Part shown: positions 1-7,843 of the stretch, in pieces
How the letters are laid out: each line of letters starts with the position of its first letter
How positions within the stretch are numbered: the stretch's first letter is position 1
DNA from: an uncultured Pelagibacteraceae bacterium
Lineage (GTDB): Bacteria; Pseudomonadota; Alphaproteobacteria; Pelagibacterales; Pelagibacteraceae
NCBI GenBank assembly: GCA_902579605.1
Contig: CACHHD010000004.1
Coordinates: 1 to 64,000, forward strand
Direction: 5' to 3'
Length of the DNA: 64,000 bases
Position numbers and translations under genes: made by a program
The notes under the pieces: generated by a model
Told to the model about the DNA's origin: nothing
The model's database searches: none
Seen by the model: the letters and a program-made list of their open reading frames with translations, nothing else

Positions 1-429
1 GTAATAATAGATTATGAAAAACAAAAAACTAAATTTTTTTTAAAAGGCATTATTTCATCAAAAAAAATAACAAAAAATTTTACTTTTACTGATAAGAGAG
101 TTGAAAAAATTGAATATCCAAACATTCTTAAATATTTAAAAAAAGAAATTCTTGAGATAGTAAAATCACAAAATATTATTGATATTGGTGCACCATCTTT
201 TTTAAATGTATATTTTTCAATCAGTAATCAAAGTGATCTATTCCTATTTCAAAATATTTTGAATGAAATTGACTTAATTGAAAATTTTTATGTTCGCGAG
301 TTTAATAATAAATTTGCTTATATTAATATAAAGTATTACGGTAAAACGAATAAGATCAAAGAAAAATTAATTGAAAAAGGATTAGATATAAAATTTAACA
401 ATAATCAATGGAGTGCGAGGTTAAGATAA
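1..429 (+). CDS. C-terminal part of a probable DUF2066-family protein (5' end outside window)
   Basis: An open frame runs from base 1 to TAA at 427-429, giving 142 residues without a start, so the gene is cut by the window edge. The end of the product reads as alternating strands and helices: a stretch around YFSISNQSDLF, then FYVREFNNKFAYINIKYYG, then a final IEKGLDIKFNNNQWSARLR. This resembles the C-terminus of DUF2066 proteins, which in alphaproteobacteria often lie just upstream of the DnaA-like regulator gene, as here: the next gene starts one base after this stop. Function is unknown for the family. The family call is from pattern and context only; the reading frame itself is secure. 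Confidence 0.6.
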   Translation, partial: VIIDYEKQKTKFFLKGIISSKKITKNFTFTDKRVEKIEYPNILKYLKKEILEIVKSQNIIDIGAPSFLNVYFSISNQSDLFLFQNILNEIDLIENFYVREFNNKFAYINIKYYGKTNKIKEKLIEKGLDIKFNNNQWSARLR

Positions 430-430
430 A

Positions 431-1087
431 TTGAATCAGCTAATTTTTAAATTTCCTTTTAAAACAACATACTTTGAAAAAGATTTTTTTGTTTCAACCA
501 ATAATTTTGAAGCTTACAAATTAGTAGAAAGCTTACCAGAATGGCCCGACAAAAAAATAAATATTTTTGGACCGAGCGGTTGTGGGAAAACTCATTTAAC
601 GAATATTCTTAGTAAAAAATTAAAATTATTAGTAGTGAATGCAAATAAATTTAATGAAAAAATCAATAATTTAGTTGAAAATTTTGATTGTGTTGTTATT
701 GAAAACTATGAAGAAAATATCAATGAAAACTTGCTTTACACATTTTTAAATCAAATCTCTCAATTAAATAAAATTTTGATAATAAACTCTTTAAAAAATA
801 TAAAAAATTATAATATTAATTTACTTGATTTAAAATCAAGACTTAATAGTTTCACGGAAATTCCAATAAGTTTACCTACTGATGATATCATTAGAGTTAT
901 AATTTCGAAAACTTTCTCTGATAAACAAATTAATTTGAGCAATAAAAATTTAGAATTCATCATCAAAAATATAGAGAGATCTTACGAAAAAATATTTAAA
1001 TTTACTAAAGATATCGATAATTTATCTTTATCTACTGGTAAATCGATAAATATTAATTTAATAAAAAAAGTACTATCAGATGAATAA
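431..1087 (+). CDS. hda: DnaA-related replication regulator, Hda/HdaA family
   Basis: A 218-residue protein with a single DnaA-like AAA+ domain. Walker A is GPSGCGKTH at residues 47-55. The Walker B region reads VVIEN at 88-92, so the usual Asp is Glu. Hda proteins bind ADP and the DNA sliding clamp and promote hydrolysis of ATP bound to DnaA, limiting re-initiation. The N-terminus (NQLIFKFPF) resembles the clamp-binding QLxLPL motif of Hda; that is inference. No DNA-binding domain IV of DnaA is present, which separates it from DnaA itself. The start is TTG, one base after the preceding stop; no ATG gives the conserved N-terminus. Its end overlaps aspS by 8 bases, so the two are probably co-transcribed. 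Confidence 0.85.
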   Translation: MNQLIFKFPFKTTYFEKDFFVSTNNFEAYKLVESLPEWPDKKINIFGPSGCGKTHLTNILSKKLKLLVVNANKFNEKINNLVENFDCVVIENYEENINENLLYTFLNQISQLNKILIINSLKNIKNYNINLLDLKSRLNSFTEIPISLPTDDIIRVIISKTFSDKQINLSNKNLEFIIKNIERSYEKIFKFTKDIDNLSLSTGKSININLIKKVLSDE

Positions 1088-2867
1088 ATATAGAACACAT
1101 ACCTGCTCGCAATTATCGGAAAATGATAATAATAAAATTGTAACTTTGTCTGGATGGGTACACAGAAAAAGAGATCATGGAAATTTACTATTTATAGATT
1201 TAAGAGATCATTTTGGATTAACACAATGTGTCGTAGAAAATAATAAAAATTTTTTTACAATTCTTGAAAAAATCAGGCCAGAGTCAGTAATAAGCGTTAC
1301 TGGCAAAGTTATAAAAAGAGAAAAGGGGACAGAAAATTTGGAACTCACTACAGGTAAAATTGAGGTTAATATTCAAAGTATAAAAGTTTTAGCAGAGGCA
1401 AATGACTTACCGATGCCTGTTTTTGGAGAACAAGACTATCCTGAAGATATAAGATTAAAATACAGATTTTTAGATTTAAGAAGAGAATCTATGCATAAAA
1501 ATATAATTTTAAGATCGAATGTTATATCTTTTATAAGATCTGAAATGTTAAGTTTAGGTTTTTTAGAATTTCAAACACCTATCCTAACCTCATCAAGCCC
1601 AGAGGGTGCAAGAGATTTTTTAGTACCTAGTCGACTAAATCCAGGAAAATTTTATGCATTACCTCAAGCGCCACAACAATTTAAACAATTAATTATGGTC
1701 TCAGGATTTGATAAATATTTTCAAATAGCCCCATGTTTCAGAGATGAAGATGCTAGAGCTGACAGAAGCCCCGGAGAGTTCTACCAATTAGACATGGAGA
1801 TGTCTTTTGTTGAGCAGGAGGATATATTTAAAGTAATTGAAACATTGATGGTTAATTTATTTAAAAGATTTTCAACAAAAAAAATTTTAAACACTAAATT
1901 TCCTAGAATTTCTTATGATGAGGCTATGCTTAATTACGGTACTGATAAACCTGACTTAAGAAACCCTTTGCTAATTAAGGATATAACAAACATATTTACT
2001 AGAGAGGATGTTAAATTTGATATTTTTAAAAAATTAGTATCAAAAGGCTCTAAAGTTAGATGCATTGTAACAAAAAACACCAAAGATAAACCGAGAAACT
2101 TTTTTGATAATATTGATAAGTGGGCGAAAGAACAAGGTGCTTCAGGATTAGCTTATTTTACATTAGAAAAAACGAGTAAAATTTCAGGAAAAGGCCCCGT
2201 TGGAAAATTTTTTGGTGAAGAGTCACTTAAAGAATTAATGAAAACTTGTAAAATGGATATAGGAGACAGTATCTTTATGTCTTGCGGCAAAATAAATGAG
2301 GTTGAAAAAATTCTATCAGTTTCGAGAGATAAAATTGCAGGAGAATTGAACTTAATTGATGAAAATCAGTTTGCTTTTTGTTGGATTGTTGATTATCCAA
2401 TGTTTGAATTAGATGAACAGACAAAAAAAATCAAATTTAGTCATAACCCTTTTTCAATGCCTCAAGGAGATATAGAAAAAATAGATTTAACAAATCCTTT
2501 GAATATTAAAGCCTACCAATATGATATCGTATGTAATGGAGTTGAATTATCCTCTGGGGCAATAAGAAATCATATACCAGAATTGATGTATAAACTTTTT
2601 TCTGTAGCCGGATATAAAAAAAAAGAAGTTGACGAAAAATTTAGCGGAATGATAAACGCTCTAAGTTATGGGGCACCACCTCACGGTGGAATTGCGCCTG
2701 GAGTGGATAGAATAGTTATGTTACTTGCTAATGAAAAAAACATCAGAGAAATAACATTATTTCCAATGAATCAAAATGCACAAGACCTTATGATGAAAGC
2801 TCCATCTAATGTGGAGGATAAACAACTTAAAGAATTAAATATAAAAAAAGATATAAAAAAAAATTAG
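1080..2867 (+). CDS. aspS: aspartyl-tRNA synthetase, probably non-discriminating
   Basis: A full-length 595-residue bacterial-type class II synthetase that charges tRNA-Asp in the cytoplasm. An N-terminal OB-fold anticodon domain (about 1-110) contains [19 protein letters not shown]. The catalytic domain has [11 protein letters not shown], motif 2 as [19 protein letters not shown], the GAD insertion, and motif 3 as [13 protein letters not shown]. His33 within RDHG matches the non-discriminating enzymes known from Pseudomonas, where discriminating enzymes carry Leu, so it may also charge tRNA-Asn for amidation by GatCAB. That is inference. ATG at 1080 overlaps hda by 8 bases. Its stop overlaps the convergent gene by 4 bases. 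Confidence 0.97.
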   Translation: MNKYRTHTCSQLSENDNNKIVTLSGWVHRKRDHGNLLFIDLRDHFGLTQCVVENNKNFFTILEKIRPESVISVTGKVIKREKGTENLELTTGKIEVNIQSIKVLAEANDLPMPVFGEQDYPEDIRLKYRFLDLRRESMHKNIILRSNVISFIRSEMLSLGFLEFQTPILTSSSPEGARDFLVPSRLNPGKFYALPQAPQQFKQLIMVSGFDKYFQIAPCFRDEDARADRSPGEFYQLDMEMSFVEQEDIFKVIETLMVNLFKRFSTKKILNTKFPRISYDEAMLNYGTDKPDLRNPLLIKDITNIFTREDVKFDIFKKLVSKGSKVRCIVTKNTKDKPRNFFDNIDKWAKEQGASGLAYFTLEKTSKISGKGPVGKFFGEESLKELMKTCKMDIGDSIFMSCGKINEVEKILSVSRDKIAGELNLIDENQFAFCWIVDYPMFELDEQTKKIKFSHNPFSMPQGDIEKIDLTNPLNIKAYQYDIVCNGVELSSGAIRNHIPELMYKLFSVAGYKKKEVDEKFSGMINALSYGAPPHGGIAPGVDRIVMLLANEKNIREITLFPMNQNAQDLMMKAPSNVEDKQLKELNIKKDIKKN

Positions 2868-3712
2868 TTTTTAGTTTTTAAATTTAAACGAATATCGCTT
2901 AAATCAACCAATTTTTCTTCGTAGTTACTTCTTACAAAGCCTTTAGAAGTAATATTCTTAACTATTTTTAAGAATTTATCATCACTATTAACTTCATCTG
3001 AATTTTGAATTTTAGCAATTGAAGGTGTATGTGCTAGATCTTCTTTACCTAGATAAGAAATAGCAAGTTCTCTAAAAACATAATCTAATATTGATGTAGC
3101 ACTTAAAATTCTATCATTTCCATCAACTTTTCCAGAAGGTTCAAATTTAGTATCTATAAATGCATCAACAAACTCATCCAATGGTACTCCATACTGTAAA
3201 CCTAAAGAAATTGCGATCGCAAAATTATTCATTAAAGCTTTTACTAACTCACCTTCTTTATTAGTATCAATGAAAATTTCACCAATTTTTCCATCATCAT
3301 ATTCTCCAGTATGTAGATAAATTTTGTGTTCACCAATCGAAGCTTTTTGGATATATCCCTTTCTTCTATCAGGCATTTTAAATCTGCTACCAATTTTGGT
3401 TTTAATTTTGTTCTGAATTTCGTTGTTGTTTTGGACTAAATTTTTTGCTTTTTGCTCTATGTTTTTTTCAATTACTTTGATTTCTTCCTTATTTTTATTT
3501 GATCTATTGTTACTATCTCCAATTTTCTTTGTTTTACGATTATTCAATTTTACTTCAATAACCTCTACTTCTCCATCTTCTCTATTATCAATTTCTGACA
3601 TAGATTTTTCGTTTAATTCATTCAAACTATGAACAGTTTTAAAAGTACAGGTATAATAGGTTTCAACTAAATATTTTTTCATTTTTCTAGGATGAATCTG
3701 ATATTTGATCAT
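2864..3712 (-). CDS. stand-alone protein related to the C-terminal domain of B12-dependent ribonucleotide reductase (NrdJb-like)
   Basis: A 282-residue protein. Residues 113-222 closely resemble the C-terminal region of class II (adenosylcobalamin) ribonucleotide reductase Nrd[36 protein letters not shown], then [20 protein letters not shown] and [16 protein letters not shown]. The catalytic barrel is absent. An N-terminal segment (about 11-62, [22 protein letters not shown] onward, shown in part) and a Lys/Asn-rich linker (about 63-112) precede it. Pseudomonas has a split NrdJa/NrdJb reductase, so it could be a reductase subunit; alternatively it is a separate protein built on the same domain. 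No nrdJa-like gene is nearby. ATG at 3712 is the longest start; ATG at 3682 (MKKYLVET) is equally plausible. Confidence 0.7.
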   Translation of the reverse strand: MIKYQIHPRKMKKYLVETYYTCTFKTVHSLNELNEKSMSEIDNREDGEVEVIEVKLNNRKTKKIGDSNNRSNKNKEEIKVIEKNIEQKAKNLVQNNNEIQNKIKTKIGSRFKMPDRRKGYIQKASIGEHKIYLHTGEYDDGKIGEIFIDTNKEGELVKALMNNFAIAISLGLQYGVPLDEFVDAFIDTKFEPSGKVDGNDRILSATSILDYVFRELAISYLGKEDLAHTPSIAKIQNSDEVNSDDKFLKIVKNITSKGFVRSNYEEKLVDLSDIRLNLKTKN

Positions 3713-3775
3713 ATATATAAATTGTAGTAAGTGTCTATAATATAATGATACAATTAGAAATTGTGTGGATTTAGT

Positions 3776-4132
3776 ATGATAGGATTAAAACAAATTTTTA
3801 CTTGGTGGAACAAGAATACATTCGGAACATTCTTAAAAACTTTATTTTTTGGAAAGTTGGTTGGAACGGATGAATATGGAAATAAATATTATAAAAATAA
3901 AAAAGATCAAAGATGGGTAATTTATGCTAAGGACATTGAGGCTACAAAAATTACCTCTGATTGGTTTCTTTGGATGCATCACACAGTAAATGAAATTCCG
4001 TCAAAATCAGTTAAAAAATATAATTGGCAGAAAAGTCACTCTCAAAACTTGTCTGGATCAAACAAAGCTTATAAACCGAATAAAATATCAAAAAATACTA
4101 AATTTAAAAATTATGAAACTTGGAAAAATTAA
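3776..4132 (+). CDS. NDUFA12-like complex I accessory/assembly protein
   Basis: A 118-residue small protein matching the NDUFA12 (17.2 kDa) family. The conserved core is visible: [28 protein letters not shown] in part, then [14 protein letters not shown] and a [13 protein letters not shown] block, followed by a W-containing tail. The family exists in mitochondria and alphaproteobacteria, where it accompanies NADH:ubiquinone oxidoreductase at the inner membrane; the main complex I genes are at 42101-55973 in this window. An in-frame TTG at 3761 would add five residues, but ATG at 3776 gives the normal N-terminus MIGLKQIF. It overlaps the next gene by 20 bases, and its divergent neighbour starts 63 bases away. 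Confidence 0.9.
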   Translation: MIGLKQIFTWWNKNTFGTFLKTLFFGKLVGTDEYGNKYYKNKKDQRWVIYAKDIEATKITSDWFLWMHHTVNEIPSKSVKKYNWQKSHSQNLSGSNKAYKPNKISKNTKFKNYETWKN

Positions 4133-4628
4133 AATACTTTTGATATTTATTTCTTTAATTTCGTTTTCAAGTCTATATGCTGAAGATAAAATAATTTCAG
4201 CTCCGATTATAAATTTGGAAAATTTAGAACCAAGTTATGAAATTATTGAAAATGAAAAAGATAATATACCTAGTTCAAATACAATAATAAGAGAACGAAA
4301 GACTATAAATAAAGGTAAAAATAATTTTAAATTTGTAAATTTAATTGGTTTAGATAAAATTACGGCCAAAACAATTCCAATAAAAATAAAATTAGGAGAA
4401 ACTGCAAAATTCGGTATTTTAGAAATTAAAGCTTTAAAATGCGGTATTTCAAAAAGTTTAGAAACTAAAAATAATTCAGTAGCATATTTACAAGTAAGAG
4501 ATATTTCGGAAAACCAAAATGAAAAAGTTTTTATTTTTAATGGTTGGACTTTTTCTTCAAATCCCTCATTAGCTCCTATTGATCATGCTATATACGATTT
4601 GTGGTTGGTAGGCTGTGAGAATGCTTAA
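4113..4628 (+). CDS. exported DUF2155 domain protein
   Basis: A 171-residue protein starting [20 protein letters not shown] with a clear hydrophobic signal segment and a likely cleavage site after LYA, so it is probably periplasmic. The C-terminal half carries the DUF2155 pattern: GLDKITAKTIPIKIKLGET, a Cys in KALKCGIS, VFIFNGWTFSSNPSLAPI and the terminal YDLWLVGC. Function is unknown. In alphaproteobacteria the gene sits beside the NDUFA12-like gene, as here, overlapping it by 20 bases. A longer in-frame reading from 3990 exists but lies inside the upstream gene and lacks the signal peptide at its N-terminus. The stop overlaps that of accC by 4 bases. Confidence 0.85.
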   Translation: MKLGKIKILLIFISLISFSSLYAEDKIISAPIINLENLEPSYEIIENEKDNIPSSNTIIRERKTINKGKNNFKFVNLIGLDKITAKTIPIKIKLGETAKFGILEIKALKCGISKSLETKNNSVAYLQVRDISENQNEKVFIFNGWTFSSNPSLAPIDHAIYDLWLVGCENA

Positions 4629-5962
4629 AAAAACTTTTCTTTTCCTAGCCAATTAGTGTCGAACGAGGAGTCCAAAAACTTTTTGTGATTAAGAATTTTT
4701 TTGTGTAAATCAATTGTTGTAGTAACTCCCTCAAGCACAAATTCATCCAAAGATCTTAAAGTTCGTTGAATTGCTTCGGTCCTATTTCTTCCTTTACATA
4801 TTACTTTTGCTATTAAACTGTCATAATATGGGGTTATTTTACATCCTTGAAAAATAGATCCATCTACTCTAGTTCTAAAGCCTGATGGCTGATGACATAC
4901 TGAGATTGTACCTGGGCTAGGTTGAAAGTTTTTTGAAGGATCCTCTGCATTAATTCTGCATTCAATCGAATGACCTCTTGGATTTATATCATTTTGTTTT
5001 AATGCTGTATTTCCCGTAAAAGCTATCCAAAGTTGTTCCTTAACTATATCAATTCCTGTTTGTACTTCTGTTACAGGATGTTCGACTTGAACTCTTGTAT
5101 TCATTTCAAGAAAATAAAACTTTCCATTTTCAAAAATGAACTCTACAGTTCCAGCACCTTCATAACCAATATTCTCAACCATCCTCACTGTTTTATTTAA
5201 CAAGTCTGCTCGTTGTTCCTCAGTAAGAACTGGACTTGGAGTTTCCTCAATTAATTTTTGGTGTCTTCTTTGAACTGAGCAATCTCTCTCTCCTAGTTGT
5301 ACCGTTCTATTTTTTCCTGACATAATTTGTACTTCAATATGTCTAGGATTTTTAAAATATTTTTCTATGTATAAATCATCATTACCAAAATATTTTTTTG
5401 CCTCATTTTTTGCTAAAGAAAATAATTCTGAAAGACTATTTTCATTCTCAACAATTTTCATTCCCTTACCTCCACCACCTGCAGCAGCCTTAATAAGAAT
5501 TGGGTAACCGATTTTTTTACATAAACTTTTCGCCTCCTCATATGATTTTATTGATCCGTCAGAGCCTTCAATTATTGGTAATCCATTTTTTTTTGCAATA
5601 ATCTTAGCTTGAATTTTATCACCCATCTCCCCTATTACTTTTGAACTAGGTCCAATAAATTTAATACCATGTTTCGTTACTACATCTGCAAATTTTGCAT
5701 TTTCGGATAAAAAACCATATCCAGGATGTATTGCTTCAGCTCCAGTTAAATCAACCGCAGACATTAACGCTGAAATATTCAAATAACTATTTTGAGGTTG
5801 GTGAGATCCTATACAAACACTTTCATCTGCTAATCTGACATGCATAGACTCGGAGTCCACATCTGAATGGACAGCGACGGTATTTATTCCCCATTCTTTA
5901 CAAGCTCTTATAATTCTAACAGCTATTTCTCCTCTATTGGCTATTAAAACTTTTTTAAACAT
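4625..5962 (-). CDS. accC: biotin carboxylase subunit of acetyl-CoA carboxylase
   Basis: A full-length 445-residue ATP-grasp enzyme that carboxylates the biotin on AccB, the first step of fatty-acid synthesis. Visible landmarks are the N-terminal FKKVLIANRGEIAVRIIRA, HPGYGFLSENAKFA at 80-93, the glycine-rich ATP loop KAAAGGGGKGMKIV at 158-171, and EMNTRVQVEHPVTE at 286-299 with catalytic residues. The C-terminal domain carries INAEDPSKNFQPSPG. It is the last gene of aroQ-accB-accC, four bases after accB. In many alphaproteobacteria an aat gene lies between accC and DUF2155; here they overlap directly. Confidence 0.97.
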   Translation of the reverse strand: MFKKVLIANRGEIAVRIIRACKEWGINTVAVHSDVDSESMHVRLADESVCIGSHQPQNSYLNISALMSAVDLTGAEAIHPGYGFLSENAKFADVVTKHGIKFIGPSSKVIGEMGDKIQAKIIAKKNGLPIIEGSDGSIKSYEEAKSLCKKIGYPILIKAAAGGGGKGMKIVENENSLSELFSLAKNEAKKYFGNDDLYIEKYFKNPRHIEVQIMSGKNRTVQLGERDCSVQRRHQKLIEETPSPVLTEEQRADLLNKTVRMVENIGYEGAGTVEFIFENGKFYFLEMNTRVQVEHPVTEVQTGIDIVKEQLWIAFTGNTALKQNDINPRGHSIECRINAEDPSKNFQPSPGTISVCHQPSGFRTRVDGSIFQGCKITPYYDSLIAKVICKGRNRTEAIQRTLRSLDEFVLEGVTTTIDLHKKILNHKKFLDSSFDTNWLGKEKFF

Positions 5963-5966
5963 TGAT

Positions 5967-6395
5967 TTATTCTAAGATAATTAAGGTTTGACCGAACTCT
6001 ACAGGTTGACCATCATTAACCATAATCTTTTTCACAGTTCCATCTGCCGAAGAAGGTACATGGTTCATTGTTTTCATTGCTTCAACTATCATAACTGTTT
6101 GGCCTTTTTTTATTTTATCACCAACTTCAATAAATTTTTTCGCTCCTGGTTCTGGTGCCAAATAAGCTGTCCCTATAATTGGTGATTTAACTCTGAGTCC
6201 TTTTTGTTCGTTGTTATCTGTTAATACACTTTTGTTTGGGGACACTACTGCACCGGTTAAACTTTTTTCTGAGGAATTTTTTTGAGCTCTAGATACCTTT
6301 ATCTTTTTATCTCCATCCTGATACTCAATCTCACTAATATTAAATTCGCTTAGACAGTTTACAAGTTCTTTTATTAATTTTTTATCTATTTTCAT
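5967..6395 (-). CDS. accB: biotin carboxyl carrier protein of acetyl-CoA carboxylase
   Basis: A 142-residue carrier protein. The N-terminal part (1-35) is the helical/strand segment typical of AccB, followed by a flexible Ser/Asn-rich linker (about 36-66). The biotinyl domain (67-142) carries SPIIGTAYLAPEPGAKKF and the modification motif EAMKTMNHV, with Lys108 as the biotinylated residue. It shuttles carboxybiotin between AccC and the carboxyltransferase. It needs the biotin ligase encoded at 55973-56485. ATG at 6395 overlaps the end of aroQ by 4 bases, and accC follows after 4 bases, so the three genes form one operon. Confidence 0.96.
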   Translation of the reverse strand: MKIDKKLIKELVNCLSEFNISEIEYQDGDKKIKVSRAQKNSSEKSLTGAVVSPNKSVLTDNNEQKGLRVKSPIIGTAYLAPEPGAKKFIEVGDKIKKGQTVMIVEAMKTMNHVPSSADGTVKKIMVNDGQPVEFGQTLIILE

Positions 6396-6829
6396 TTTTT
6401 TACTAAATCTATAGAAGCTTTTAAGGCTAAAGTATAGCCTTCAGAACCTAATCCACAAATAATACCATCTACAACATTACTCATTAAAGATTTATGTCTA
6501 AAATCCTCCCTTTTATAAATATTTGTAATGTGCAACTCAATAGTAGGAATTTTTAATATTTTAAGAGCATCATGGATCGCCACAGAAGTATGAGTGTATC
6601 CCCCGGCATTAATAATCAAACAGTTTTGAGTATTCCTCGCTTTTTGAATTTCGTTAACAATTTCGCCCTCAACATTGGATTGAAAGAAGGTAAGATTGAT
6701 ATTATTTTTCTTAGAAAAGGATAAGCAGTCTTTTTTTATTTCTTCAAACGAAGTGTTACCATATTTATCTTTTTCCCTTTCACCTAATAGGTTAAGATTG
6801 GGACCATTAATTATTAAAATATTAGACAT
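6392..6829 (-). CDS. aroQ: type II 3-dehydroquinate dehydratase
   Basis: A 145-residue enzyme of the shikimate pathway that converts 3-dehydroquinate to 3-dehydroshikimate. It has the family N-terminus ILIINGPNLNLLGERE, the catalytic loop Tyr23 (DKYG), the NAGGYTHTSVAIHDAL substrate block and ELHITNIYKREDFRHKS containing a conserved His. Length is normal for the dodecameric type II family. It is the first gene of aroQ-accB-accC, an order common in alphaproteobacteria. Only 32 bases separate its start from divergent thiS, so both promoters must fit in or overlap that space. Confidence 0.96.
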   Translation of the reverse strand: MSNILIINGPNLNLLGEREKDKYGNTSFEEIKKDCLSFSKKNNINLTFFQSNVEGEIVNEIQKARNTQNCLIINAGGYTHTSVAIHDALKILKIPTIELHITNIYKREDFRHKSLMSNVVDGIICGLGSEGYTLALKASIDLVKK

Positions 6830-6861
6830 AACTTGATATAATTAAAATAGTTAACTAAATT

Positions 6862-7065
6862 ATGGCAAAAATTCAAATAAATGGAAGAAAAAAATTAATA
6901 AAGCAAAACTTTTCTGTGTTTGATTTATTAAAAAAATACAAAATTAATAGCACTAAAGTTGCAATAGAACTAAATGGTAAAATTTTGCCTAAAAACAAGT
7001 ACAATGCTACTAAACTTAAAGACCAAGACATAATAGAAATGGTTCAATTTATTGGAGGAGGATAA
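6862..7065 (+). CDS. thiS: thiamine biosynthesis sulfur carrier protein ThiS
   Basis: A 67-residue beta-grasp, ubiquitin-like protein: [41 protein letters not shown], ending VQFIGGG. The C-terminal Gly-Gly tail is adenylylated and turned into a thiocarboxylate that donates sulfur to ThiG for the thiazole ring. The tail here has three glycines, coded by GGAGGAGGA, which is also an ideal Shine-Dalgarno sequence for thiG immediately downstream. No thiC, thiE or TPP riboswitch is near; the 32-base leader is too short to hold one. Confidence 0.92.
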   Translation: MAKIQINGRKKLIKQNFSVFDLLKKYKINSTKVAIELNGKILPKNKYNATKLKDQDIIEMVQFIGGG

Positions 7066-7066
7066 G

Positions 7067-7843
7067 CTGAAAAAAGATATTTTCAAAATAGATAAAAAAA
7101 TTATTAAATCAAGATTAATAGTAGGAACCGGAAAATACAAAAATTTAACTGAGACAGCACTTGCAATTAAATCATCCGGAGCAGACATGGTTACTGTAGC
7201 AGTAAGAAGAGTGAATATATCGGACAAAAAAAAACCATTGTTAATGGATTATGTTAGTCCAAAGAAATTTATTTATCTTCCAAACACAGCTGGTTGTTTT
7301 AACTCAAAGGATGCTCTGAGAACTCTCAGACTTGCAAGAGAAATTGGCGGATGGGAAATGGTAAAGTTAGAAATACTAGGTGATAAAAAAACCTTATACC
7401 CTGATATGATTGAAACTTTGAAAACTACAAAAGTTTTAGTAAAAGAAGGTTTCAAAGTTTTAGTTTACTGCACAGATGATCCTCTACACGCCAAAAAATT
7501 AGAAGATTTAGGAGCCTCTGCAATTATGCCTTTGGCTGCTCCAATAGGCTCAGGTCTTGGTATACATAATAAATTAAATATATCGATCATCATAAAACAA
7601 TCTAAAGTTCCAGTAATAATTGATGCTGGTATAGGTACAGCATCTGATGCGACTATAGCTATGGAACTTGGATGTGATGGAGTGTTAATAAACTCTGCTA
7701 TTGCACTTGCAAAAAAACCAATCTTAATGGCGGAAGCTTTTAAGTACGCAGTGATTTCTGGAAGAAAATCTTTTTTATCTGGAAGAATGCGTAAGAATTA
7801 TTTTGCTGAAGCAACCTCTCCTAAGAGAGGTTTAATTAGCTAG
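7067..7843 (+). CDS. thiG: thiazole synthase
   Basis: A TIM-barrel enzyme of about 258 residues that makes the thiazole moiety of thiamine from deoxyxylulose phosphate, dehydroglycine and ThiS thiocarboxylate. Landmarks: [10 protein letters not shown], the Schiff-base Lys in [43 protein letters not shown] and [12 protein letters not shown]. The start is unusual. No ATG or GTG precedes the conserved region. A CTG at 7067 lies five bases after GGAGGAGG (7054-7061) and gives a normal N-terminus; the alternative is TTG at 7052, inside thiS with no visible ribosome-binding site. The CTG choice is inference. The 3' end overlaps convergent rne by 8 bases. Confidence 0.9.
   Translation: MKKDIFKIDKKIIKSRLIVGTGKYKNLTETALAIKSSGADMVTVAVRRVNISDKKKPLLMDYVSPKKFIYLPNTAGCFNSKDALRTLRLAREIGGWEMVKLEILGDKKTLYPDMIETLKTTKVLVKEGFKVLVYCTDDPLHAKKLEDLGASAIMPLAAPIGSGLGIHNKLNISIIIKQSKVPVIIDAGIGTASDATIAMELGCDGVLINSAIALAKKPILMAEAFKYAVISGRKSFLSGRMRKNYFAEATSPKRGLIS

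Noticed and set aside
2864-3712. Pseudogene remnant of nrdJ
   Set aside because: The frame is intact over 282 codons, the domain residues are well kept and a distinct N-terminal domain is attached; a decayed reductase would show breaks.
6830-6861. TPP riboswitch before thiS
   Set aside because: Only 32 bases are available and no CTGAGA-type core is visible.
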